Assembly (NCBI RefSeq): GCF_000296815.2
Contig: NZ_CAIT01000003.1
Span: 34,671-98,670 of the forward strand
Direction of reading: 5' to 3'
Source of the DNA: Fibrisoma limi BUZ 3
GTDB taxonomy: Bacteria; Bacteroidota; Bacteroidia; Cytophagales; Spirosomataceae
Length of the DNA stretch: 64,000 nucleotides
Made by a program: the position numbers and the translations under genes. The notes under the pieces were generated by a model. It had not been told where the DNA came from, made no database searches, and saw only the letters and a program-made list of their open reading frames with translations. This document shows, piece after piece, positions 43,545 through 51,771 of the stretch. The first letter of the stretch is position 1. Every line of letters begins with the position of its first letter.

Positions 43545-44666
43545 TTAAAACCAGCGGGATACGTTGATAGACACCAGGTAGTCAGCGAAAGCGGCATCAC
43601 CGTGGCGCTGGCCGGTTGGGTCCTGGCGGTCGGCGTAGCTCTTGATTCGGTTGCGATACAGGGCCACGGGTACGGTAGCGGCCGCCGAAAACTTACCCCG
43701 CATGTAGGTCAGACCCGGCTCAACCGACACGATGTAGCCCGGGCGACGGAACCCCTTGCTGCCTCCAATGGCGTCGATGGCCGGAACGCCTTCCACCCGG
43801 CCGCCGAGCATGACCGCCAGCCCTGGAATGAACTGTAGCGATTGGCTCAGGCCAATGCGGGCTGCAAACTGGTCGGCCACCGAAAATTCGCCCGCCAGTA
43901 AGTCAATCGTCGTGGCTTCTGGATTGCGGACAACACCGTTCGTCTCGCGTGGATTGAATAGGTAAAAACCGTTAACGTAAGCCGTCAGTGACTTGGTAAA
44001 CTGGGCATACCCCTGCGCTTCCAGACTTACGCCCACGCCACCGTCGCCGAGTTGAATCGACTGGTCGACCGGTTTGTTGATAACGTAGTCTTTCTTTTCC
44101 TTGTCGAGCTTGTGGAAGTTGTCCGTTACGCGGTAGTTTCCCGTTGGGAGCTTCACGCCTAAGCCAACTGCCAGGTTAGCCTTAGGAAGTTTGAACGGGC
44201 TAACTAACCAGTAGCTGCCCGAGATACGCATATCACCAATCCCCTGCGAACCCGTGTGGAAGCGTTTCTGATCGGGGTTCTGGGTGATGGCGTTGCCGTA
44301 ATGTTCGTACAGCGACGACCGGTCATTGTATTGAACCGGCAGGTATGCCGAAATTGACCAGCGGGGCGTCGGCATGTAGGTGATGCCCAGATCCAGCGCG
44401 TGCGATACGTTGACGACTTCTGTGTGCTGATCTATGCGCTCATGCTCTTGGTGATCCCCTCTGAAATGACGGAATGAGCGGAAGTAGCGGTAGCCGGCGT
44501 TGATCTGCCAGTGGCCGGTACGTTGTTTGAAGAAGTCGGCTGAGGAGGCACCCGCCGGAGCCGCGCAGCTCATGTGGCGAATAGCTATACAACCCTGCGC
44601 AAAAAGTTGATTATAGACAGTCAGGCATAGGATTAAGAGCCCTATGCTCATACGGAAAGATTTCAT
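43545..44666 (-). CDS. Outer-membrane beta-barrel (transporter-like) protein
   Basis: 373 residues from MKSFRMSIGLL, with a signal peptide ending near LFAQ. The mature N-terminus is unusual, with two cysteines (GCIAIRHMSCAAPAG). The rest is a repetitive barrel (DLGITYMPTPRWSISAYLPVQYND, LGVKLPTGNYR) ending in Phe (VSINVSRWF). Not a close relative of the two barrel proteins in the flanking modules. Function unknown; it sits between the two haloperoxidase-like modules on the same strand. Confidence 0.78.
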   Translation of the reverse strand: MKSFRMSIGLLILCLTVYNQLFAQGCIAIRHMSCAAPAGASSADFFKQRTGHWQINAGYRYFRSFRHFRGDHQEHERIDQHTEVVNVSHALDLGITYMPTPRWSISAYLPVQYNDRSSLYEHYGNAITQNPDQKRFHTGSQGIGDMRISGSYWLVSPFKLPKANLAVGLGVKLPTGNYRVTDNFHKLDKEKKDYVINKPVDQSIQLGDGGVGVSLEAQGYAQFTKSLTAYVNGFYLFNPRETNGVVRNPEATTIDLLAGEFSVADQFAARIGLSQSLQFIPGLAVMLGGRVEGVPAIDAIGGSKGFRRPGYIVSVEPGLTYMRGKFSAAATVPVALYRNRIKSYADRQDPTGQRHGDAAFADYLVSINVSRWF

Positions 44667-44791
44667 AATTGTAGACCCTCTGCTCCGGGAGAAAAGTAAA
44701 ATGGGGTTCATGGCCTGGAGCGTTTCGCCATGAATTGGTTCCAGATTGAATGATTTACAGTCGTAAAGCAGGATGGCAGCATTGTCCGGGC

Positions 44792-44856
44792 GGTCAGACG
44801 TACCGTCAGACCGAAGTACCCACCGAATCACCCAAGGTCTGACGGTACGTCTGACC
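44792..44856. repeat. 21-bp perfect inverted repeat with extra TACGTCTGAC words
   Basis: GGTCAGACGTACCGTCAGACC at 44792-44812 and its exact complement at 44836-44856, 23 bases apart. Two further partial copies of GTCTGACC/TACGTCTGAC follow to 44910. It lies between the small membrane gene (stop at 44949) and the start of the barrel gene, so it could be a terminator, an operator array, or a mobile repeat. Confidence 0.7.
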
Positions 44857-44948
44857 GAGTCAAGTCTGACCAGAGCACAGTCGACTATGCAGCCGGGGAG
44901 TACGTCTGACTACCAAACGCACAGCCATCAGCGACTGTCGCATCTGCC

Positions 44949-45503
44949 TTACACCAATGCAATCTGAAACTCCGGAGGGGGCGAGTGAACCGGCAGGGCT
45001 CGCAGCGGCACCACAAACGTATGAGTGGGGATTCGTACGGGATCGCGCCGGTCAATGTGAGGGAAATGAAGGACTAAACGGGAAGCAGGCGAATACTCTT
45101 TGAGTAAGAACTTAAGCCACTGACCGGCTTTGCGGTTAGCATCGTCGGGCTTGGTCAGGTGATCGTGCAGGAAGGTCAGCAGGTCGCTTTGCCAGAACGA
45201 GCGGCTGGCGGTTTCCAGACCGGCAATGTGCAGAACATCGCCCTGTATTTCCATGCTGACCACGCTGTAATAATGGCCCCGGTAGCTGAACCCGTCTGTG
45301 GTTGCCGTGGCGAGGTCGATCTCATCGGGCTGATTGCTCAGCGGAATCTGAAACTCAACAAGGCTATCCACCGATCGATAAACGAGCAATTCTTTGGACA
45401 AGTCATGCTGTTCCTGCCACCGAACGCTGAAAAATACGAGCACGTAGCCCAGCGTATGGTAGAGCAGCAAGAGGCAAAGTCCAAAGCCAATTACACGTCT
45501 CAC
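44949..45503 (-). CDS. Membrane-anchored protein of unknown function
   Basis: 184 residues. One N-terminal membrane segment (VIGFGLCLLLLYHTLGYVLVFF) and an outside domain with helices and strands (QIPLSNQPDEIDLATATTDGFSYRGHYYSVVSMEI, HIDRRDPVRIPTHTFVVPL). I do not recognise it. It lies between the two haloperoxidase-like modules, on the same strand. Confidence 0.6.
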   Translation of the reverse strand: MRRVIGFGLCLLLLYHTLGYVLVFFSVRWQEQHDLSKELLVYRSVDSLVEFQIPLSNQPDEIDLATATTDGFSYRGHYYSVVSMEIQGDVLHIAGLETASRSFWQSDLLTFLHDHLTKPDDANRKAGQWLKFLLKEYSPASRLVLHFPHIDRRDPVRIPTHTFVVPLRALPVHSPPPEFQIALV

Positions 45504-45624
45504 GATCGATTCAAGGGTAAATTTTAGTCAAATATAATTCTTTTTGGAAAATTTGGTATTTGTACTTAGGCGATTTTTTCGACATTCAGTGCAAATGTTT
45601 GTGGAAAACCCTGTCAGAAAACGA

Positions 45625-45669
45625 GTTGGCGTTTGACTGTAATGCAGCGCATTACAGTCAAACGCCAAC
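45625..45669. terminator. Perfect 20-bp hairpin at the 3' end of the second haloperoxidase-like gene
   Basis: Arms GTTGGCGTTTGACTGTAATG at 45625-45644 and its complement at 45650-45669, with a 5-nt loop, 32 bases after the stop at 45701. There is no U-run, so it may be a terminator, an mRNA-stabilising structure, or a dispersed palindrome. Confidence 0.65.
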
Positions 45670-45700
45670 CTGAAAAGTGTACGTGCAGCGTATCCGTCAG

Positions 45701-47206
45701 TTATTTCGCTCCATCAGCTTTCGCCCAGTTGACGGCGGCCTGGCCGATATTCTGACCGATCTTGATGCCCTCCACAGAGTCGAACCGATACTGCGTACCG
45801 CCGTACAGCTGCGAAACAGCCGCTTCAGCTGCCATCTCATTTATCCTGGCTGCCTGCGATGGGAACAGATAACCCAACACTGTTGATGCCGTTCCCGACA
45901 TGGTCGCGATTTCCGAAACGTAGCTGGGGTAATTCGGGATTTCCGTTGCCGCTTTAATTGTTGGGTCGAGTTGGGACGGACGGGGAACAAAATACTGATA
46001 CTTCGTAAACCAACTGGCAAGCGCCCCGTCCTGTAAGGCCCGATTGAGCAGCGCCAGGGTGCGGGCGGCCCGAAGTTCGTTCTGACGGTCCTGCCGGATA
46101 AGGTCTTCAGTAATCAGGTTCCAGTGCCCGGCTGGGGTGTACGTTCCTACGCCATCGGCCCAGAGGTTGGCAATGCGCCATTCATCCCGGCTCCGGTTAT
46201 CGGCAATGGTGCGGACTTCTGCGAGTGCCGATTGAAAAGCCGGTGAGGTGGTTGCAGGCGGGGCGGGGGCCTTACGGAAGTCGTCCGATTGACTGAACCA
46301 CATGTTGCCGGTGCCGAACTGGGGTAAGATCGGTGGACGGGCGGGTATCGCCAGACTCACCCATTTTACGTCGTACGAAGCGGATCGCCGGAGTTCCTCC
46401 CAGGCGTTATTCACATCAGGAAGCGTCTGAATGCCATCGTTTTGAACGTAGGTAATCACACGCTGCGCAATCGAATGGGCTATTTCATCCCCGGCTTTTA
46501 TGTCGCTCGGTACGTTGGCACCGCCCCAGATCCGACTCTGTTTGTGCTCACCTGCTCTCGCAATCAGCCAGTTGGTTTCATCTGGAAAAAGAAGCGCCAG
46601 CACCTGGCAGGAGACTTCCGCAACAGCCGCGTCTTCGGAAGGGTAGGAAGGGAGATCGGCAACGGGAAGGCGGGGCGTTACTCCCTGACGAGCCAGCGAC
46701 GGCCGGTTGTACAGGTACTTCGCGTGCCAGGCAGCTACGAGTGCATCATACTGAGCCACGCTGAGCAGCGCCAGGATGCGTGCTGCCGCGGGAAACCCTA
46801 CAATCGGTTTGTTTGGGTCGAATGGGACCGTCTGACCGGTCGCATCGTTGTAGCCGGGCGTTACATTATACTTGGCAATCAACTGCCGGGCAATCTGGTT
46901 CCAGCGCAGTACCCCGCCGGCGGCCCAGTAGTTGACGGCATCAATCTGCTCAACGTTCAGGGCAAAGGCCCCGTTTTGTACGTCAATCAGTTCCGTTTTG
47001 TAAGCGTCGGACGTAACGGGTTCCGGCTGAGACACACAAACATCAGCTACGGACTGGAACAGAATAGGACGCCAGTTACCGCCTTCGGGATCTGTGGTGG
47101 CCGGCGCGTAGAAGGTAGGAATAGGCTCATCAATAACCGGCTCTTTGCAGCCAACTGTCCAGAAGAGAAGCCCAGCCGTAAGTAAAAACCAAGAATATTT
47201 TTTCAT
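45701..47206 (-). CDS. Haloperoxidase/PAP2-like lipoprotein with degenerate active site
   Basis: 501 residues with a lipobox (LFWTVGC). Full-length paralog of 40867-42417 with the same order of helices. The Lys-x6-Arg-Pro motif is kept (KYQYFVPRP). PSYTSGHS has become PSYVSEIA, losing the catalytic His, and SRIYGLIH has become SQLYGGTQ, losing both the Arg and the vanadate-binding His. The fold is otherwise conserved (YRFDSVEGIKIG). It is therefore unlikely to act as a haloperoxidase or phosphatase; it may bind a ligand or partner instead. Confidence 0.85.
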   Translation of the reverse strand: MKKYSWFLLTAGLLFWTVGCKEPVIDEPIPTFYAPATTDPEGGNWRPILFQSVADVCVSQPEPVTSDAYKTELIDVQNGAFALNVEQIDAVNYWAAGGVLRWNQIARQLIAKYNVTPGYNDATGQTVPFDPNKPIVGFPAAARILALLSVAQYDALVAAWHAKYLYNRPSLARQGVTPRLPVADLPSYPSEDAAVAEVSCQVLALLFPDETNWLIARAGEHKQSRIWGGANVPSDIKAGDEIAHSIAQRVITYVQNDGIQTLPDVNNAWEELRRSASYDVKWVSLAIPARPPILPQFGTGNMWFSQSDDFRKAPAPPATTSPAFQSALAEVRTIADNRSRDEWRIANLWADGVGTYTPAGHWNLITEDLIRQDRQNELRAARTLALLNRALQDGALASWFTKYQYFVPRPSQLDPTIKAATEIPNYPSYVSEIATMSGTASTVLGYLFPSQAARINEMAAEAAVSQLYGGTQYRFDSVEGIKIGQNIGQAAVNWAKADGAK

Positions 47207-47277
47207 ATCTGTTAGTCAAACTATAACGGCAAGTACACTTACCGTCGATGTAATGCCGGGCGCCAGAACCCGACAAG

Positions 47278-47355
47278 TGCGGTTTCCAGAACCGCGTTTA
47301 ATCGTTTCGAAGACGGTTCTGAGGAACCGCACCTGTCAGTTTCTCAAAACTGACA
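47278..47355. repeat. Two consecutive hairpins between barrel and haloperoxidase-like genes
   Basis: First structure: TGCGGTTTCCAGAACCG (47278-47294) pairs with CGGTTCTGAGGAACCGCA (47314-47331) with small bulges. Second: a perfect hairpin, TGTCAGTTT with loop CTCA, at 47334-47355. They separate the barrel gene (stop at 47414) from the haloperoxidase-like gene, unlike the 12-base gap in the paralogous pair. Confidence 0.65.
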
Positions 47356-47413
47356 ACACTGAATACCGGTAACCCGGCTGTGCAGAATCTCGCGTTGCGT
47401 CCAGGTTGGACAC

Positions 47414-48319
47414 TCACAATCCAACCACAAACCCTCCGCTGAGCCGCGTGGCTTTACCAATATTACGGCCGCTGAGGGTTGTGCTGTAGCCCCCCGTGAG
47501 GCCAAAGGTTTTGATAAGCGGGATGTAGAGGTTGGCACCTGCCCGCGTGAATCCGATCGCATTGGTTGGATACGGGATGGCAGGGCCAATATCCGTGCCT
47601 TTGCTGTAGGGTGTCTGCTTTTGGACCCAGCCGTCAACGTAAAAATGTTTGGTAGAGAAACCGCTCCGGATAATCAAGTCTGTTACGTCAGGTACGTTCA
47701 CCTTCGTGCCGATGTTTGGGTTTACCTGATCCGGTACGTAGTAATTCACGACGCGGTCGAGGTCAACGGCTCCGCGCCGGATGTAGCCATACTGGCCCGT
47801 CAGGAAGAAAGCGCCGGCTTTAATGTGCAATAACGTCCGGCCGTCGAGGTTACGCGAGCCGTGGCCGATGGCGACGGGCGCGTCGATAACGTATTTCTGG
47901 AGCGGTAAGGTGTAACCAATTGAAAAAAGCCACGATACCGTTACGCCATCGAACTTCCAGTCGTAGGCTTCCCAGCGCAGCGCGGCCGACAGGTCCTGCA
48001 ACCCTTCCTGTTTTTGCCAGTAACCGGCGCTGGATTCGGTGCGGATGTAGGGAGCCGCCACGATCACGTCGATATCGTAGGCCAGGCCATACGTAGCGTA
48101 CAGGTTAATGGATTGGGTTGTAATGGTACCGAGGTTGGGATTCCGGACTTCGGTCGTGCCGGCGTAGTACGTGTCGTAGGCTTCCTGCGAGTAGGTGAGC
48201 GCGAAGCTGGCTTTGTCCTGGCCGCGCATGAAACCATCCACCAGGCCCTGCGCGAACGAACAGGCGGGCAACAGTAGCCATAGCGCCAGTTGAACAACGC
48301 CCTTACTTAATTGCTTCAT
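47414..48319 (-). CDS. Outer-membrane beta-barrel protein, paralog of 42430-43314
   Basis: 301 residues with a signal peptide (LALWLLLPACSFAQ). Shares LGTITTQSINLYATYGLAYDIDVIVAAPYIRTESSAG-type strands with its paralog (split here in short form: PNLGTITTQS, APYIRTESSAG). Ends in a barrel strand (GGFVVGL). First gene of the minus-strand cluster, upstream of the degenerate haloperoxidase-like gene. Confidence 0.82.
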   Translation of the reverse strand: MKQLSKGVVQLALWLLLPACSFAQGLVDGFMRGQDKASFALTYSQEAYDTYYAGTTEVRNPNLGTITTQSINLYATYGLAYDIDVIVAAPYIRTESSAGYWQKQEGLQDLSAALRWEAYDWKFDGVTVSWLFSIGYTLPLQKYVIDAPVAIGHGSRNLDGRTLLHIKAGAFFLTGQYGYIRRGAVDLDRVVNYYVPDQVNPNIGTKVNVPDVTDLIIRSGFSTKHFYVDGWVQKQTPYSKGTDIGPAIPYPTNAIGFTRAGANLYIPLIKTFGLTGGYSTTLSGRNIGKATRLSGGFVVGL

Positions 48320-48503
48320 CTAAAACGTGTAGTAATGAGTTTACGGAGCAGGCGTCGCACAAAGGAGCCCACGGGTCATTGACACCTGCCTAACGTTCAA
48401 AGATACGGTTTCCATCTGTGCGCCCCGGCGTAATCTGAGGATGCGGAATCAATTGGAGCCAAAAGCCCTATTTTTGTGTTACCCTGCTGTGCAACGACCG
48501 TTC

Positions 48504-49484
48504 ATGATTTACGACAACCATAAGCGCCCCATCACCTACCTGCGTCTGGCCGTAACGGATCGCTGCAACCTGCGGTGTTTCTATTGCATGCCGGAGGAAG
48601 GCATCAAGTATCTGCCTAAGCATCAGTTGCTGACGTACGAAGAAATGGAGCGGGTCGTCCGGGTGCTGGCGCAACTGGGTGTGTCGAAAGTTCGGATTAC
48701 GGGAGGGGAACCGTTTGTGCGGGCTAATCTGATGGATTTCATGCGTCGGCTGGCGGTCATTGACGGGCTGGATGATTTGTCGATGACGACCAACGGCGTA
48801 CTGACGGCCCCTCACGTGCGCGAACTGGCCGAATTGGGGGTACGGTCGGTTAACCTGAGCCTCGATACGCTGGACCGGGAGCGGTTTCACCGGATTACCC
48901 GGCGCGACGAGCTACCCGCCGTGCTCCAGACACTCGATGCCCTGCTGGCGGCCGGTATTCAGACGAAAATCAACGCCGTGGTGATGGATGGACAGAACAT
49001 CGAGGATATTGGTCCGTTGGTTGAACTAACCCGTAACCAGCCCGTCGACGTTCGGTTTATCGAAGAAATGCCGTTTAATGGTGAGGGTAGCCATTATCCG
49101 GTTCTGCACTGGACACACCAACGCATCGTCGACGAAATCAGAGCGCAGTACCCCGATCTGGCGAAATTATCCGATCCGCCGTTTTCAACATCAGCCAATT
49201 ATCAGATTCCCGGCCACCGGGGAACGGTTGGTGTTATAGCAGCTTTTAGCCGGACGTTCTGCGGCACCTGCAACCGGATTCGGCTGACTGCCCAGGGAAC
49301 GCTCAAAACCTGCCTTTACGACAACGGCGTACTCGACGTACGGGCCTTGTTGCGAAACCAGGCTACAGATGCTGAATTAACTGACGCTTTTCTGCGGGCT
49401 TTTGCCCACCGACCGGTTAATGGATTCGAAGCGGAACGGCAACGTGATACCGTTACGGAGTCGATGGCTACGATCGGTGGTTAA
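48504..49484 (+). CDS. moaA: GTP 3',8-cyclase (molybdenum cofactor biosynthesis)
   Basis: 326 residues from the ATG at 48504, the normal length (a longer frame starts at 48441 but the extra residues do not fit the family). Radical-SAM cluster Cys21-x3-Cys25-x2-Cys28 (CNLRCFYC), SAM-binding GGEP (67-70), second cluster Cys253, Cys256, Cys270 (FCGTCNRIR and LKTC), and the conserved terminal Gly-Gly. It converts GTP to cyclic pyranopterin precursor with MoaC. No other moa genes are in the window. A TATTTTTG word at 48469-48476 may be its -7 promoter element. Confidence 0.96.
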   Translation: MIYDNHKRPITYLRLAVTDRCNLRCFYCMPEEGIKYLPKHQLLTYEEMERVVRVLAQLGVSKVRITGGEPFVRANLMDFMRRLAVIDGLDDLSMTTNGVLTAPHVRELAELGVRSVNLSLDTLDRERFHRITRRDELPAVLQTLDALLAAGIQTKINAVVMDGQNIEDIGPLVELTRNQPVDVRFIEEMPFNGEGSHYPVLHWTHQRIVDEIRAQYPDLAKLSDPPFSTSANYQIPGHRGTVGVIAAFSRTFCGTCNRIRLTAQGTLKTCLYDNGVLDVRALLRNQATDAELTDAFLRAFAHRPVNGFEAERQRDTVTESMATIGG

Positions 49485-49489
49485 CGATC

Positions 49490-50419
49490 CTACGACAAAA
49501 ATTCGTTCGTATATAACTGGTTAATGTCCAGTTCCTGCACCAGTTCGCCGTCCTGAGTCGTCAGCAGGCGGTTACGAACCAGCCAGTTGATGAATGATCG
49601 CCATACGTTCGGACTCATGATGCCCCACTGTCCGTCGCCGTTCAGGTAGTAGTTAGCCGCAACCTGCTGGCTTTGCTCCACGAAGTCGCGGTTGGAAAGA
49701 GTAGGGTGATTGGCCGTTTGTATGAACAGATCAGCGGCCTCTTCGGGGTTATCAACCGCAAACCGGAATCCCTGGGACGTAGCGGCCAGAAACGAACGCA
49801 GGGGATCCGCGTTCTCATTGGCCCAGTCGCGGTTGGCGGCCAGAATAGGGCTGTAGCCGTACGAAATATCGTAGTCGCTGAGCTGGAAACGATTCAGTGA
49901 GATATCCTTCAGGTCCGCTTCGACCCCTTCCCAGTTCAGGAAAATCCAGGTGGCATCCACTTCGCTGGTTAGCAGGGCGTGCCAAATGTCGAGCTTGGCG
50001 GGCTTGTGCGAAACGAAATGCCCCCGGCCACCGTCATTAATAATCATCTGGCTGATGATCTCGTCCTCAAACCGGGCGCCGTACGACGCATATACCTTGC
50101 CATCAAGCTCTTTGGGCCGGTTAATGCCGCTTTGCTGAAGCGTCACGATGGCGCTGGCGTCGCGGGCCAGCACAGCCGCTACGGCCACCATCGGTACCCC
50201 GTTGAGGTGGAAACTGATGACGCTTTCAGACGGAGCAATGGCCAGATCGGCCTGACCCTGGTTTACTTTTTTGGCGGGTGTTGTCTGGTAGTTGTCCTGG
50301 TCGGGCGACAGAAGCTGTACGTCCAGACCAGCCTGTTGATAGTAGCCGTTGGCAAGGGCAACATAGAAGCCAGTATGATTGGTATTCGGTGTCCAGTCGA
50401 GAGCTAAGCGGATGGTCAT
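49490..50419 (-). CDS. NMT1/THI5-like substrate-binding protein without signal peptide
   Basis: 309 residues. Begins directly with the fold (RLALDWTPNTNHTGFYVALANGYYQQAGLDV), and contains QGQADLAIAPSESVISF and LTSEVDATWIFLNWEGVE. These match the NMT1/THI5-type periplasmic binding proteins used for pyrimidine (thiamin precursor) or aliphatic sulfonate uptake. There is no signal peptide, no lipobox, and no permease or ATPase nearby. The yeast THI5 Cys-rich motif is absent. It may be a cytosolic enzyme or sensor derived from a binding protein. Stop codons of this gene and moaA are five bases apart. Confidence 0.8.
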   Translation of the reverse strand: MTIRLALDWTPNTNHTGFYVALANGYYQQAGLDVQLLSPDQDNYQTTPAKKVNQGQADLAIAPSESVISFHLNGVPMVAVAAVLARDASAIVTLQQSGINRPKELDGKVYASYGARFEDEIISQMIINDGGRGHFVSHKPAKLDIWHALLTSEVDATWIFLNWEGVEADLKDISLNRFQLSDYDISYGYSPILAANRDWANENADPLRSFLAATSQGFRFAVDNPEEAADLFIQTANHPTLSNRDFVEQSQQVAANYYLNGDGQWGIMSPNVWRSFINWLVRNRLLTTQDGELVQELDINQLYTNEFLS

Positions 50420-50470
50420 GTGTGAGGTAGTTTGGTCAGTAGTTAACTGCCAGACGCCGGTAAGGTTTGG

Positions 50471-51607
50471 TCAGGCTACCTCACGAACCAGTTTACGGGC
50501 AGCCCATCGGCGTTCGATAGGGGCTTTGCTACCCTTCGTTTGCTTCTTCCGTTTCCCCCACCAGATCAGGAAGCCACTCACCGGCAGTGAGGCTGAAAAC
50601 AGGCTGGCCAGAAAAGCGAGAATCTTACCCGGCAAGCCAAGCCAGCCGCCCGTATGAAGGTCGTAGGCGGCTCCCCGTGCTACGTCGCCCCGCGAGAAAT
50701 CCTGGTAACGTTTTCCCTTCAGCATCGCCCCGCTGTACTGATCGAAGTAGAAGATGTTATACTTCCGGTACAACGCACTCTGGTCGTAGCGGACCTGCAC
50801 CCGTAACGCCCCCACCGAATCGGCCGGGAAGATAACGTAGGACTCGAACGAGTTTGGTTCAAGGGCCAATACCTGTGCATACGCCTTGTCGATGGAGGTA
50901 GGTTTTCCCTGGGGCTGGTAGACCGAAACAGCTTTCTCACGATCGCGGGCGGGAGAGCCAGTCAGGGCGTATAACCCGTTTTCCCACCAGTCGAAGGCCC
51001 AGATCAGGCCGGTCATGGCAATAACCAGCAACAGCCACATGGCATAGAAACCACCAACAGCATGCCAGTCGTAGTTGACCCGGCGCCAGCGGGCGTTCCA
51101 TTTGATAGCCAGGCGCTGCTTCAATACGGTTTTGCAGCGTGGCCACCAGAGAATCAGGCCAGACACCAGCATGAACAGGTAGATCAGTACCGAATAGCCA
51201 ATGATCGTACTGCCCGTTTTACCCAGCATGAGGCTCGTATGAATGTCCCGAACGATGGCGAAAAAGTCGGTTTTAAGGTTCCGAACGCCCAACACAGCAC
51301 CCGTGTACGGATCGATACTGACCAGGCGCTTGTCTTTTAAAATGACCTGAAAACTGCGGTCAGGGTCGTGCCGACGGAAGATACGCTGCAACTTACTTTC
51401 CGGAAACTCCCTGCCGACGGCCGAGGCTACCTGCCCCATACTGAGGGTTGGCGCTGGCTGGGGCGCTACGAACAATTGCTTCTGATACACAAGCGCCTGG
51501 AGCTCTTCTTCAAAAACGTACAGACAGCCGGTCAGGCTGATGATGAACACAACCAGGCCTGACGCCAGACCAAGCCACAGGTGTAGTTTGCCGAAGAGCT
51601 TCTTCAT
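50471..51607 (-). CDS. PepSY-domain membrane protein (iron-related reductase type)
   Basis: 378 residues. N-terminal LHLWLGLASGLVVFIISLTGCLYVFEEEL, a middle PepSY-like domain (FRRHDPDRSFQVILKDKRLVSIDPYTGAVLG), and further membrane helices (IGYSVLIYLFMLVSGLILWWP, AMWLLLVIAMTGLIWAF, and the C-terminal LFSASLPVSGFLIWWGKRKK). This is the PepSY-TM family often encoded beside siderophore TonB receptors and thought to reduce or strip iron from the imported complex. Divergent from such a receptor here. Confidence 0.88.
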   Translation of the reverse strand: MKKLFGKLHLWLGLASGLVVFIISLTGCLYVFEEELQALVYQKQLFVAPQPAPTLSMGQVASAVGREFPESKLQRIFRRHDPDRSFQVILKDKRLVSIDPYTGAVLGVRNLKTDFFAIVRDIHTSLMLGKTGSTIIGYSVLIYLFMLVSGLILWWPRCKTVLKQRLAIKWNARWRRVNYDWHAVGGFYAMWLLLVIAMTGLIWAFDWWENGLYALTGSPARDREKAVSVYQPQGKPTSIDKAYAQVLALEPNSFESYVIFPADSVGALRVQVRYDQSALYRKYNIFYFDQYSGAMLKGKRYQDFSRGDVARGAAYDLHTGGWLGLPGKILAFLASLFSASLPVSGFLIWWGKRKKQTKGSKAPIERRWAARKLVREVA

Positions 51608-51672
51608 ACGTAGTACTACGGACCGCCGTCAACAGAACAGTCTACCGCTTTGTCCTACAAATCTGGAGCTTC

Positions 51673-51721
51673 TTTAGATTTAATCCAAATTATGCGTTTG
51701 TTTATTTTGACTGAATCTAAA
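51673..51721. promoter_or_regulatory. Two candidate iron-regulator boxes between PepSY and TonB receptor genes
   Basis: TTTAGAT-TTA-ATCCAAA at 51673-51689 and TTTTGAC-TGA-ATCTAAA at 51705-51721 are 17-base imperfect palindromes of the TTTAGATnnnATCTAAA type, with centres 32 bases apart. They lie between the divergent starts (51607 and 51772). In Bacteroidota such words have been linked to DtxR/IdeR- or Fur-type iron regulators; the assignment here is inference. Confidence 0.4.
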
Positions 51722-51771
51722 CAAGCGCTAAGTTTGCCCCAAATTATGTGAACTCGCCCTGAGTTAATCCT

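Noticed and set aside
48320..48503. Molybdenum-cofactor riboswitch upstream of moaA
   Set aside because: No convincing conserved stem pattern was found in the leader; only a -7-like promoter word is supported.
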